This document shows, one piece after another, positions 6,722 through 14,335 of a stretch of DNA of 20,373 bases. Each line of letters begins with the position of its first letter. The stretch's first letter is position 1. Location: positions 1 to 20,373 of the forward strand of contig CAJYBQ010000011.1 in NCBI GenBank assembly GCA_913064755.1. Reading direction: 5' to 3'. Under the pieces are notes generated by a model. The model saw only the letters and a program-made list of their open reading frames with translations, made no database searches and had not been told where the DNA came from. Both the position numbers and the translations under genes were made by a program. The DNA is from an uncultured Alphaproteobacteria bacterium. Lineage in GTDB: Bacteria > Pseudomonadota > Alphaproteobacteria > Minwuiales > Minwuiaceae.

Positions 6722-7600
6722 ATGGATCTTTTCATCGAACAGACGGTTAGCGGACTTGCAACAGGCGCGATCTATGCCTGCCTTGCCCTCGCCGTCGTCA
6801 TGATTTACCAGGCCATCGATCACTTCAATTTCGCCCAGGGCGAGATGGCCATGTTTTCAACCTATATCGCATGGTACCTGATGGATGATGCGGGACTGGG
6901 GCTGCCTTTCTGGGTTGCCTTCGTGGTCTGCATCGTCATCTCGTTCATCGGTGGCGCCGCGATCGAACGCATCGTCTTCGCGCCGATCAGCGACGCGCCG
7001 GTGCTCAGCCACATCATCGTCTTCATCGCCTTGTTCTCGATGTTCAACAGCCTGGCCGGCTTCCTCTTCGACTTCACGCCGAAGAATTTCGAGACACCTT
7101 TCGGGCACACGCCATTCATTGAAGGCGTGATCAGTTCGCATCGGGTGGGAATGATCGCGGTGACGCTGGTCATGCTTGGCATGATCTACGCCTTCTTCCG
7201 CTTCACGCCCATCGGCCTGGCCATGCGTGCGGCGGCCGCGGCGCCCGAATCGGCGCGTCTCGTCGGTGTCCGCGTCGGCTTCATGCTGGCACTCGGCTGG
7301 GGCCTGGCGGCCTCCGTCGGTGCGGTTGCGGGCATGCTGATCGCCCCGATCACCTTCCTGACGCCTGACATGATGCTGGGTACCCTGCTCTACGGCTTTG
7401 CCGGTGCGGTTGTCGGTGGGCTGACCAGCCCGCTGGGTGCCGTGATCGGTGGCTTCATGGTCGGTATCCTGGAGAACTGGATGGGCACCTTCGTCGTCGG
7501 CAGCCAGCTGAAGCTGACTGTCGCGCTGGTGCTGATCATCGTTGTCCTGTTGGTCAAACCTGCCGGCCTGCTGGGCCGCGTGGTCGTGAAGAGGGTCTGA
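6722..7600 (+). CDS. livH: LIV-type ABC transporter permease LivH
   Basis: A 292-residue integral membrane protein of the LivH family, with about eight hydrophobic segments. The N-terminal LivH pattern is visible: an opening DLFIEQTVSGLATGAIYACL, then FNFAQGEMAMF, the conserved region in which NFAQGE faces the transport path. Near the C-terminus, GFAGAVVGGLTSPLGAVIGG is the permease loop that contacts the ATPases. ATG 6722 fits the family start; an earlier in-frame ATG at 6668 lies inside livF. The ribosome site is weak (GGGGCACG), consistent with coupling to livF. It forms a heterodimer with LivM. Confidence 0.92.
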   Translation: MDLFIEQTVSGLATGAIYACLALAVVMIYQAIDHFNFAQGEMAMFSTYIAWYLMDDAGLGLPFWVAFVVCIVISFIGGAAIERIVFAPISDAPVLSHIIVFIALFSMFNSLAGFLFDFTPKNFETPFGHTPFIEGVISSHRVGMIAVTLVMLGMIYAFFRFTPIGLAMRAAAAAPESARLVGVRVGFMLALGWGLAASVGAVAGMLIAPITFLTPDMMLGTLLYGFAGAVVGGLTSPLGAVIGGFMVGILENWMGTFVVGSQLKLTVALVLIIVVLLVKPAGLLGRVVVKRV

Positions 7601-7602
7601 TC

Positions 7603-8697
7603 ATGGCAAGCACTCAAACGTCCGGCACCGTGCCGGCCTTCCTGAACCAGAACCCCAAGGACCGCATCTTCGTCCTTGGCGTTCCCCTGCCGCTGCTGGA
7701 GCGCGTGGGCCTGTACGCCCTGCTGGCTGCCGTTGTCGTGTTGCCCATGGTCTACGACGGCTATGACATCTACGAATTCGGCAAGATCCTGATGTACATG
7801 CTTGCCGTGCTGGGGCTGAACCTGCTGACCGGCTTCAACGGTCAGTTCTCCCTCGGTCACAGCGCCTTCTTTGCAGTGGGCGCCTATTCGACGGCGATCA
7901 TGATGGAACAGCTGGGCATGCCCTACTGGACCACCATCATCCCGGCGGCGATTGTCTGCTTCGTTGCGGGTTTCCTGTTCGGTCTTCCGGCCCTTCGGCT
8001 TGACGGGCTGTTCCTGGCCCTCGCGACCTTCGCGCTGGCCATCGCGACACCGCAGTTGCTGAAATACGATGGCATCGCCCATCTGACCGGCGGCGTGCAG
8101 GGTATCGTGCTCGACACGCCCTATCCGCCCGTGTGGGTCGACAGCATCGTCCAGTCCATCACCGGCGAGGAACTCTCGGTGGACCGCTGGAAGTACATGT
8201 TCACGGCCTTCGTGGCGGTGATCATGTTTGCCGGTGCCTGGAACCTGGTGCATTCGCGCACGGGGCGGGCCCTGATCGCGATCCGCGACAACCCGCTCTC
8301 GGCGAAGACGATGGGCATCAACACGTCGATCTTCAAGTCGGCTGCCTTTGGTGTCAGTGCCATGTACACCGGTGTTGCCGGATCCCTGTTCGCGATCATG
8401 GATGAGTACCTGGCGCCTGAGAGCTTCACCTTTGCCGAAGCGATCAAGTTCCTGGTCGGCGGTGTCGTTGGCGGTATCGCCAGCCTGTTCGGAGCCATCT
8501 TCGGTGGCTGGTTCGTGCTGGAAATCCCCAACTTTGCCGACCTCGTGGCGACCAGCCTGGAGAACTACATCAACAATCCCCAGGGGCTGACGGGCCTGAT
8601 CTACGGCCTGTTCCTGATCTTCACGGTCTACGTGATGCCCATGGGAGCGGCGGGCCTCGCGCAAATTTTGGTGCATCGGATCAGCACCAAGCGCTAG
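7603..8697 (+). CDS. livM: LIV-type ABC transporter permease LivM
   Basis: A 364-residue membrane protein of the LivM family. The hallmark FNGQFSLGHSAFFAVGAY (about 78-95) is present, followed by many hydrophobic helices. The coupling-type region RTGRALIAIRDNPLSAKTMGI and the later FLVGGVVGGIASLFGAIFGG complete the family pattern. A 35-residue soluble N-terminal extension precedes the first helix, which is common in this group. It starts two bases after the livH stop with GAGGG upstream, so it is in the same operon. The last part is hydrophobic and ends in a short basic tail. Confidence 0.92.
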   Translation: MASTQTSGTVPAFLNQNPKDRIFVLGVPLPLLERVGLYALLAAVVVLPMVYDGYDIYEFGKILMYMLAVLGLNLLTGFNGQFSLGHSAFFAVGAYSTAIMMEQLGMPYWTTIIPAAIVCFVAGFLFGLPALRLDGLFLALATFALAIATPQLLKYDGIAHLTGGVQGIVLDTPYPPVWVDSIVQSITGEELSVDRWKYMFTAFVAVIMFAGAWNLVHSRTGRALIAIRDNPLSAKTMGINTSIFKSAAFGVSAMYTGVAGSLFAIMDEYLAPESFTFAEAIKFLVGGVVGGIASLFGAIFGGWFVLEIPNFADLVATSLENYINNPQGLTGLIYGLFLIFTVYVMPMGAAGLAQILVHRISTKR

Positions 8698-8716
8698 GAT
8701 CACTGCATTCTGATAA

Positions 8717-8747
8717 CCGAGGGTCCGGTACGGGCCGGGACCTTCGG
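8717..8747 (+). other. Stem-loop between livM and the binding-protein gene
   Basis: CCGAGGGTCC (8717-8726) pairs with GGACCTTCGG (8738-8747), nine Watson-Crick pairs plus one wobble. An inner GG (8727-8728) pairs with CC (8735-8736). There is no T-run. In many importer operons such a hairpin next to the binding-protein gene sets a higher amount of binding protein relative to permease, by processing or partial termination. That role is inferred here. Confidence 0.5.
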
Positions 8748-8784
8748 AAAGCAACAAGCCCGACGTGCAACAGAGGAGACAGAT

Positions 8785-10002
8785 ATGAAATTGTTCACGA
8801 CAACCATGGTATCCGCGGTCGCGCTGACCGTCGCCATGGGTGCCGCCGAAGCGCGCAACGCGCCCGGTGTCACCGCCAAGGAAATCAAGATCGGCAATAC
8901 CAACCCGTATTCCGGTCCGGCCGCTGCATACAGCTCCATCGGCAAGTCCGTTGGTGCCTGCTTCGACAAGTTCAACGGTGAAGGTGGCGTCAATGGTCGC
9001 CAGATCAACTTCATCTCGGTCGACGATGGCTACAGCCCGCCGCGTACCGTGGAACAGACCCGCAAGCTGGTCGAGCGCGAGAAGGTCGCGTTTGTCTTCC
9101 AGGGTCTGGGCACGCCCACCAATTCCGCTGTTCACACCTACCTGAACAAGAAGAAGGTGCCGCAGCTGTTCGTCGCGACCGGTGCCACCAAGTGGGGCGA
9201 CCCGAAGAACTTCCCGTGGACCATGGGCTGGCAGCCGAACTACCAGTCCGAAGGTGTCGTGTATGCCCGCTACGTGCTGGCAACCAAGCCTGACGCGAAG
9301 ATCGGCATCCTCTACCAGAACGACGACTACGGTAAGGATTACGTCCACGGCCTCGAGAACGGTCTGGGCGACAAGGCCGACTCGATGATCGTTTCGCGTG
9401 AATCCTTCGAGGTCACCGACCCGACGATCGATTCGCAGATCGTGAACATCAAGAACTCCGGCGCCGACACGTTCTACAACGTGACCACGCCGAAGTTTGC
9501 CGCACAGGCGATCGCGAAGAACTTCGAACTGACCTGGGCGCCGCTGCACCTGCTGAACTCCGTGTCCAACTCGATCGGCTCGGTTGTTTCCAAGGCCGGC
9601 TTTGAAAAGGGCCAGGGCATGATCTCCGCTGCGTACCTGATGGATCCGACCGATCCGGAATGGCAGACGCACGACGAGTACAAGGCCTGGAACGCCTGGA
9701 TGGACGAGTACTATCCGGACGGTGACAAGACCGATGCCTTCACCGCCTATGGCTGGGCCGTTTGCCACACGCTCGTGCAGGCGCTCGAGCAGGCCGGTGA
9801 CGATCTGAGCCGTGAGAACATCATGGCCCAGGCGGCAAACCTGAAGAACTTCCGTGCGCCGATGCTTCTGCCGGGTGTCACGATCAACACCAGCGCGACG
9901 GATTTCTATCCGATCGAGCAGTGGCAGCTGCAGCGCCTCAAGGGCGAAGGCTGGCAGCGTTTCGGTGACATCATCGACGGCTCCGTTGGTTCCGGTTCCT
10001 GA
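8785..10002 (+). CDS. LIV-type ABC transporter periplasmic substrate-binding protein
   Basis: A 405-residue binding protein of the Leu/Ile/Val (type I, Peripla_BP_6) family. A signal peptide is clear: basic start MKLF, hydrophobic core VSAVALTVAMGA, and a probable cut after AEA (residue 23). The mature part begins with ITIG-like KEIKIGNTNPYSGPAA, the usual first ligand-binding strand, and later GILYQNDDYGKDY and FTAYGW are family features. It captures the substrate in the periplasm and delivers it to LivH/LivM. This subgroup often binds aromatic acids, amides or other non-amino-acid ligands, so the liv name does not fix the substrate. GAGGAG lies seven bases before ATG 8785. It is the last gene of the operon, followed by a strong terminator. 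Confidence 0.92.
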   Translation: MKLFTTTMVSAVALTVAMGAAEARNAPGVTAKEIKIGNTNPYSGPAAAYSSIGKSVGACFDKFNGEGGVNGRQINFISVDDGYSPPRTVEQTRKLVEREKVAFVFQGLGTPTNSAVHTYLNKKKVPQLFVATGATKWGDPKNFPWTMGWQPNYQSEGVVYARYVLATKPDAKIGILYQNDDYGKDYVHGLENGLGDKADSMIVSRESFEVTDPTIDSQIVNIKNSGADTFYNVTTPKFAAQAIAKNFELTWAPLHLLNSVSNSIGSVVSKAGFEKGQGMISAAYLMDPTDPEWQTHDEYKAWNAWMDEYYPDGDKTDAFTAYGWAVCHTLVQALEQAGDDLSRENIMAQAANLKNFRAPMLLPGVTINTSATDFYPIEQWQLQRLKGEGWQRFGDIIDGSVGSGS

Positions 10003-10032
10003 CGGGACCGGCCCACAAGGCTGAAATGACTG

Positions 10033-10067
10033 GGGGTCGCCGACAGGTTCGGCGGCCCCTTTTCTTT
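10033..10067 (+). terminator. Intrinsic terminator of the liv operon
   Basis: GGGGTCGCCGA (10033-10043) pairs with TCGGCGGCCCC (10049-10059), 11 pairs with one wobble and a 5-base loop. TTTTCTTT (10060-10067) follows directly. This is the clearest rho-independent terminator in the window. Confidence 0.92.
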
Positions 10068-10107
10068 GAGGCTGATCCCGGTTCAGCAGCACGGCAGGGG
10101 AGGATGA

Positions 10108-10833
10108 TTGCCGGTGGCCGACATGTTGGAAGATGAGAAACCCGGCGGGCAGCAGCACCTGGTTCCCGTGTTCGACGATTTCCTCGGCGCGGCAGTGCAG
10201 CAACTGCGTTTCGACCCTTCGGGTACGCCCGATGTCACCGTGCTCGGCGATGCGGAGGGCCTCGCCACGGCGAGGATAGCGGCCCGACTGCCGCAGGCCG
10301 TCATCGCCGTCATCGACCCGTCACAGGGAGCGCTGGACGCAGCGCGGAAGCGGGCGGGCGAGCACACGGGGCTGACGTTCCAGACCGGTGACCTGCGCCG
10401 TGCCCGATTGCCCAAGCCTGCCGATGCCGTCCTGTCGCTCCTGGCCACGCAGGCATTCACGGCCGAGGAAAAGATCGATTTCTATTCCCGCACCTACCAG
10501 ACGCTGCGCCCGGGCGGCGTCCTGGTGCATGCAACCCGCGTGGCCGGCGAGGACGAGGTGCTGCACCAGCGCCAGCACTGGGCCTGGTTGTCGGACATCC
10601 GGGCAAGGGGCGTTTCCGAACCCGGGATCGCGGCGGCACTGGACGAGATGCAGGCGGATCAGCTGTCGCCCCTGTCGGTCCACCTGGACTGGATGCGCCA
10701 GATCGGGTTCACGCATGTCGATTGCAGTTTCCGGCGAGGCATGTTTGCCGTGCTGTCGGGGGAGATGCCGCGGAACCCGGCGGAACGCCCCCGCAACCTG
10801 TTCAGCGTCGGCCGGATGCTGAAACGTCGCTGA
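10108..10833 (+). CDS. Class I SAM-dependent methyltransferase-like protein
   Basis: A 241-residue protein with a Rossmann methyltransferase layout. Motif I is degenerate (VTVLGDAEGLATARIAA instead of ExGxGxG), followed by an acidic strand end AVIDPSQGALDAARKRA. A later TGDLRRARLPKPADAVLSLLA resembles motifs II-III, and LRPGGVLVHATRV is the post-motif III strand typical of class I enzymes. It resembles cmo5U-tRNA or small-molecule methyltransferases, but no substrate can be named. Because the glycine-rich loop is weak, SAM binding may be altered or lost. The start is TTG 10108 (AGGGGAGG about 4 bases upstream) or GTG 10114, and ATG 10123 is too far from the site. It stands after the liv terminator as its own unit and is convergent with the TPR gene. 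Confidence 0.7.
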   Translation: MPVADMLEDEKPGGQQHLVPVFDDFLGAAVQQLRFDPSGTPDVTVLGDAEGLATARIAARLPQAVIAVIDPSQGALDAARKRAGEHTGLTFQTGDLRRARLPKPADAVLSLLATQAFTAEEKIDFYSRTYQTLRPGGVLVHATRVAGEDEVLHQRQHWAWLSDIRARGVSEPGIAAALDEMQADQLSPLSVHLDWMRQIGFTHVDCSFRRGMFAVLSGEMPRNPAERPRNLFSVGRMLKRR

Positions 10834-10863
10834 CCGACGTCCCGCCGCCGTCGCATTGCCGCT

Positions 10864-12258
10864 TCATGCCGCCAGGGTGGATGCGCGTTGCCGTGCCCTT
10901 GCCGCGGCGCCCGGGTCCCCCGCCATCTCCAGCGCCCGGGCGTGAACCTGCCAGTTGTAGGGACTGGTCGGCTTCTGATCGATGCGCTCGGCGGCCAGTG
11001 CGCGCGCCAGGGTGGCCCGGCCCGCGGCCAATGCGCTCTCCAGCAGGATGCGTTCGAAGATATCGCGCTGGGCGTGGCTGCCGCCGACCAGGGCGAACAG
11101 GTGGCGCAGCGGCAGCAGGACGTCGACCACGCGGTCGTGGAGGCCGTTGCGGGCGTCGATCATGGCTTCCGACAGGGCAATGCCCACCTGGCGATAGACC
11201 GTGCCCTGTGCCCCCGTCTCGTCGACGTTGCCGCGGCGCATCGCGGTCAGCAGGGCCTGGCCTGCATCGTCCCGCCCGGTCGCGCCGAACGCCATGGCGT
11301 AATGCAGGTCGGCAAAGCAGAGCAGGTGGTCCCCGACCCGCTCCGCCGATCTGTCGGCCAGCTCGGTCCAGCGGTCGCCGACATCGGCACCTTGCTGTTC
11401 CAGCCGCCAGAGCAGGGCGGTGCCATTGGTTATGTCGAGATATTCTTCCGTCGATTCAGCCCGTATCTCGCGGTCGTAGAGGTCCAGCACGGTCGCGTGA
11501 TCGCCCAGTTCCAGGTGGAACAAGGCTCGTTGCCACCAGACATGGAACCGGAAGTTGTTGGTGTCTGCCGACCAGTGGTCGGTCTGCGCGGCGATCCAGC
11601 CAATGCCCTCGTGATGGCGTCCCTGCATTTCCATGATGTGGGCGCCGGCGTGAATGCCCCAGAGGTCGGCGGGGTTGATCTCCACGGCCCGCCGGGCGTG
11701 CCGCTCGGCCGCAGCGTATTCGCCGTTCTCCTCCAGCCCGAAAGCGTGGATTGCCTGGACGAAACCGGCACCGGGCTGATCCATGGTCCAGAACGGCAGC
11801 ACCCGGGCCGACGACAGCCGCATGGCCTTGCCGCCGTCCAGGTAGAAATGCAGGTAGTGGCTGAGCCGCAGCGCCATGGCATCCAGCGGGTAATCCAGCA
11901 GGATGCTCTCGAAGGCTGCACTGGCGCGGTGCCAGTCGCCGTCGGCCCAGGCATCCAGTGCGGCCATGCATTGGCGTTCGCGCGGGTTGGCGTCGGATCC
12001 CGCGATGACCTGCGCCGCGTGGTCCCGCGCCGCCAGCCCCTTGGCATGCATCTTCGGATGGCAGAACAGCAGGAAGAAGAAGCCGCTGTAGATCAGTGCC
12101 AGCGGCATCTCCGGGTCCGCGACCAGTGCCTGCTTCAGATGATTGCCGGTATCCAGCCGGAACCCCAGGTAGGCCATGATTGTCCGGTCCAGTGCTGCGA
12201 CGGCGTCACCGTTCGCCGCCGTGACTGGATTGCCCCATTGATCGAGATGCTGTGCCAA
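10864..12258 (-). CDS. TTC38-like tetratricopeptide repeat protein
   Basis: A 464-residue soluble protein made of helical repeats. It resembles the TTC38 family, which is found in bacteria and animals and has no established function. Recognisable TPR-like blocks include the AALDAWADGDWHRASAAFESIL region and ENGEYAAAERHARRAVEINP (about 178-197). The latter is followed by WGIHAGAHIMEMQGRHHEGI, the His-rich block seen in this family. No signal peptide or membrane helix is seen. The start is TTG at 12258, supported by GGGGGAG seven bases upstream; the next Met is at residue 29 and would cut the first helices. It follows the DUF427 gene by 151 bases on the same strand. No function is assigned. Confidence 0.82.
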   Translation of the reverse strand: MAQHLDQWGNPVTAANGDAVAALDRTIMAYLGFRLDTGNHLKQALVADPEMPLALIYSGFFFLLFCHPKMHAKGLAARDHAAQVIAGSDANPRERQCMAALDAWADGDWHRASAAFESILLDYPLDAMALRLSHYLHFYLDGGKAMRLSSARVLPFWTMDQPGAGFVQAIHAFGLEENGEYAAAERHARRAVEINPADLWGIHAGAHIMEMQGRHHEGIGWIAAQTDHWSADTNNFRFHVWWQRALFHLELGDHATVLDLYDREIRAESTEEYLDITNGTALLWRLEQQGADVGDRWTELADRSAERVGDHLLCFADLHYAMAFGATGRDDAGQALLTAMRRGNVDETGAQGTVYRQVGIALSEAMIDARNGLHDRVVDVLLPLRHLFALVGGSHAQRDIFERILLESALAAGRATLARALAAERIDQKPTSPYNWQVHARALEMAGDPGAAARARQRASTLAA

Positions 12259-12301
12259 GTCCCGTCTCCCCCGCTGGCTTGCTGTATGCCGCCTGATTGC
12301 C

Positions 12302-12330
12302 TGCCGCCCGCTTCACCTGCAGGGGCGGCA
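12302..12330 (-). terminator. Hairpin between the DUF427 and TPR genes
   Basis: TGCCGCCC (12302-12309) pairs perfectly with GGGCGGCA (12323-12330) around a 13-base loop. It lies downstream of DUF427 and upstream of the TPR gene on the minus strand. It has no T-run and could be a weak terminator or a leader structure. Confidence 0.3.
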
Positions 12331-12409
12331 TTGTCACCCTGCTGACAGCCTACGGCAGAGTGGCGACCAGGGAAATTGCCCTGTCATGGGGTGGAGGCGT
12401 GTCAGATGG

Positions 12410-13180
12410 TCATCGCGGCGACCACTTCGTCCGTGGCCGGGCCTGGGCCTTGCCATCGATGCTGATGTCCACCTGTTCGTTGTAGAAGCACAGGTAGTCG
12501 CGGATCGGTTCGGCTTCACGCACCGGGTGGGCATAGTGCCAGACGAGGTTCTCGTGGCGCGAACCATCCAGGTCGAGATGGTGATAGCCGGCGACACCCT
12601 TGTAGGGACAGGCTGTTTCCAGTTCCGACCGGGCCAGCAGGTCCTGCGCGACATCCTCCGCGGGGATGTAGTAGCGCACCGGCAGTCCGGTCTCGAACAG
12701 GAACAGCGCCCGTGTGCTGTCGGCCAGTGTCGTCCCGCCCAGCCCGATCTGCACCCGGCGGCTGGACGGCAGGATGTCGAGGCGGACGTGCGGATCGCGG
12801 ACGTGGACGAATACCTCCTCGTCCTCCTCCAGCCACCGGTCCATCCGGTTCCAGTAGAACGCGGCGTGGCCCTTCAGTTCGGGCACGGCACCTATCGGGT
12901 TCGGGTAGGACCAGAGCGCGTTCTCGGCCACCCGGTCCCCGACCCGGATGTTCCAGTAGGTGGCGTCGCCCTTGAACGGGCAGTGCGTGGCATGATCCGT
13001 TGGCTCTCGAAACGCCTTCGGAATGTCTTCCAGGGGAATGTAGTAGACCGGGGTGATCGGTGGTTCGAACAACAGCAGCGCCGACAGCGTGTCGGCCACC
13101 GTCTCGCCGTTGAAGATCACCCTGATCCGCTTGGCACAGGGTTCCGTCGTGACGCGATGGGCAGGGGCCTTGTCGGACAT
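12410..13180 (-). CDS. Tandem DUF427 domain protein
   Basis: A 256-residue protein with two copies of DUF427. Copy 1 is about residues 15-125, with IRVIFNGETVADT, YYIPLEDI and CPFKGDATYW. Copy 2 is about 140-245, with VQIGLGGTTLADS, YYIPAEDV and CPYKGVAGYH. The matching motifs show internal duplication. DUF427 folds as a small beta-rich domain; its biochemical role is not established. The order in both copies is the same: a first strand pair, a YYIP-E-D segment, the CP-KG loop, and a W-Y-P segment (LWSYPNP, VWHYAHP). ATG 13180 is chosen because GGAGA is six or seven bases upstream. The frame is open to 13291, but that stretch is Pro-rich and unlike the family. No signal peptide is seen. Confidence 0.88.
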   Translation of the reverse strand: MSDKAPAHRVTTEPCAKRIRVIFNGETVADTLSALLLFEPPITPVYYIPLEDIPKAFREPTDHATHCPFKGDATYWNIRVGDRVAENALWSYPNPIGAVPELKGHAAFYWNRMDRWLEEDEEVFVHVRDPHVRLDILPSSRRVQIGLGGTTLADSTRALFLFETGLPVRYYIPAEDVAQDLLARSELETACPYKGVAGYHHLDLDGSRHENLVWHYAHPVREAEPIRDYLCFYNEQVDISIDGKAQARPRTKWSPR

Positions 13181-13307
13181 CTGGTTCTCCGGCGGTTCTG
13201 GTTCGGGCCTGTCGTTCGGTTGGTTCGCCCGATCCGTCAGGTGCGTCCGGCCTTGCGGGTGTTGCGCCGGCGACCCGGCACGGCTGCGCAACCGGCCGCA
13301 GAGCCTA

Positions 13308-14195
13308 TCACGCCCGCCGCGTGGTCAGGAAGACACCGCCCAGGATCAGGATGATGCCCGCGGCGTGGAACGGTTGCGGATGCTCGTTCAGGATCGTGAC
13401 CGCGCCGACGGCCACGAAGGCGGGCACCAGGTGGATGAAGACGCCCGCGCGGTTTGCGCCGATCAGTTCGATCCCCCGGTTCCAGAACATGTAGGCAAGC
13501 ACGGACGCGAACAGGCTGACATACAGCACGGTCGCAAGGGCAGTCCCGTTCAGTGGAACATAACGGTCCAGCACGACCATCTCGTGGATGTAGAACGGCA
13601 CCAGCACCAGGTCGCCGACGATGAAGGTCACGGCCAGGAAGCCGAGCGGCCCGACCGCGGGCCGGCGACGCAGCAGCGCGGAATAGCCGCCGTAGGTGAT
13701 GACGGCGACCAGCACCCAGACATCGCCGGGGTTGAACGCCAGGTCGCCGATGTTGGCCGGGTCGCCGCGCATGATGATGGTGGCGACACCGCAGAGCGAC
13801 ACGAAGATCCCCGCGATTTGCCAGCGGCCGGGCCGGTCCCTGAACAGCAGGAACGAGAGCACGGCAATCCAGACCGGCATGGTCGACTGGATCAGGGAGG
13901 CATTGAAGGCCTCCGTCTGCGCGACGCCCACGTAGAGCAAGGTATTGAAGCAACTCACGCCGAGGATCGAGAGTACCAGCACGATGGGCCAGTTGGCGCG
14001 ATAGACGGGCCAGTCCCGGCGGATCTGCGGCCAGGCAAACGGCAGGATGATCAGCAGCCCGACTGCCCAGCGCCAGAAGGCCAGGCCGACAGGCGGCACC
14101 GTTTCATGCACCAAGCGACCGACCAGGAAGTTCCCGGCCCAGAACAGCGGCGTCAGAACCAGCAGCAGATACGGCAGATCGAACAGTTTGCGCAT
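13308..14195 (-). CDS. DMT superfamily permease (EamA family)
   Basis: A 295-residue inner-membrane protein with two EamA repeats of about five helices each, ten in all. Repeat 1 (residues about 7-140) starts LLVLTPLFWAGNFLVGR and has the PVWIAVLSFLLFRD end typical of the fold. Repeat 2 (about 155-292) starts WVLVAVITYGGYSALLRR and ends LVPAFVAVGAVTILNE then ILILGGVFL. Members export amino acids, metabolites or drugs, and the substrate cannot be told. The ribosome site is weak (GGGACC). It ends 127 bases upstream of the DUF427 start on the same strand, but a shared transcript is uncertain. Confidence 0.9.
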   Translation of the reverse strand: MRKLFDLPYLLLVLTPLFWAGNFLVGRLVHETVPPVGLAFWRWAVGLLIILPFAWPQIRRDWPVYRANWPIVLVLSILGVSCFNTLLYVGVAQTEAFNASLIQSTMPVWIAVLSFLLFRDRPGRWQIAGIFVSLCGVATIIMRGDPANIGDLAFNPGDVWVLVAVITYGGYSALLRRRPAVGPLGFLAVTFIVGDLVLVPFYIHEMVVLDRYVPLNGTALATVLYVSLFASVLAYMFWNRGIELIGANRAGVFIHLVPAFVAVGAVTILNEHPQPFHAAGIILILGGVFLTTRRA

Positions 14196-14242
14196 GTCTG
14201 GTTGGTCCCACTGTCGGATGGCATCACCGGCCCGCTTCCCGG

Positions 14243-14283
14243 TCTGCCGCCACGCCTCGACGGTTTGGGGGCGTGGCGGCAGA
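14243..14283 (-). terminator. Terminator-like hairpin after the mscS-mgtE operon
   Basis: TCTGCCGCCACGCC (14243-14256) pairs perfectly with GGCGTGGCGGCAGA (14270-14283), 14 pairs around a 13-base loop. It lies 52 bases beyond the mgtE stop in the direction of transcription and before the DMT gene. It has no T-run but is the strongest perfect stem in the window. Confidence 0.65.
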
Positions 14284-14335
14284 AGCCATGCACATCGCAG
14301 ATTGGCGCCGCCGCCGCAATGCGTTCAGGGACACA

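Noticed and set aside
7390..10203. A 937-codon open frame on the minus strand opposite livH, livM and the binding-protein gene
   Set aside because: Its protein is rich in Arg, Asp, Gly, His and Gln with no domain, and it lies opposite three clear family members. It is a shadow of high third-position GC.
12365..12385. CAGGG-aaattg-CCCTG hairpin after the TPR upstream region
   Set aside because: Only five pairs and no T-run; too weak to call a terminator.
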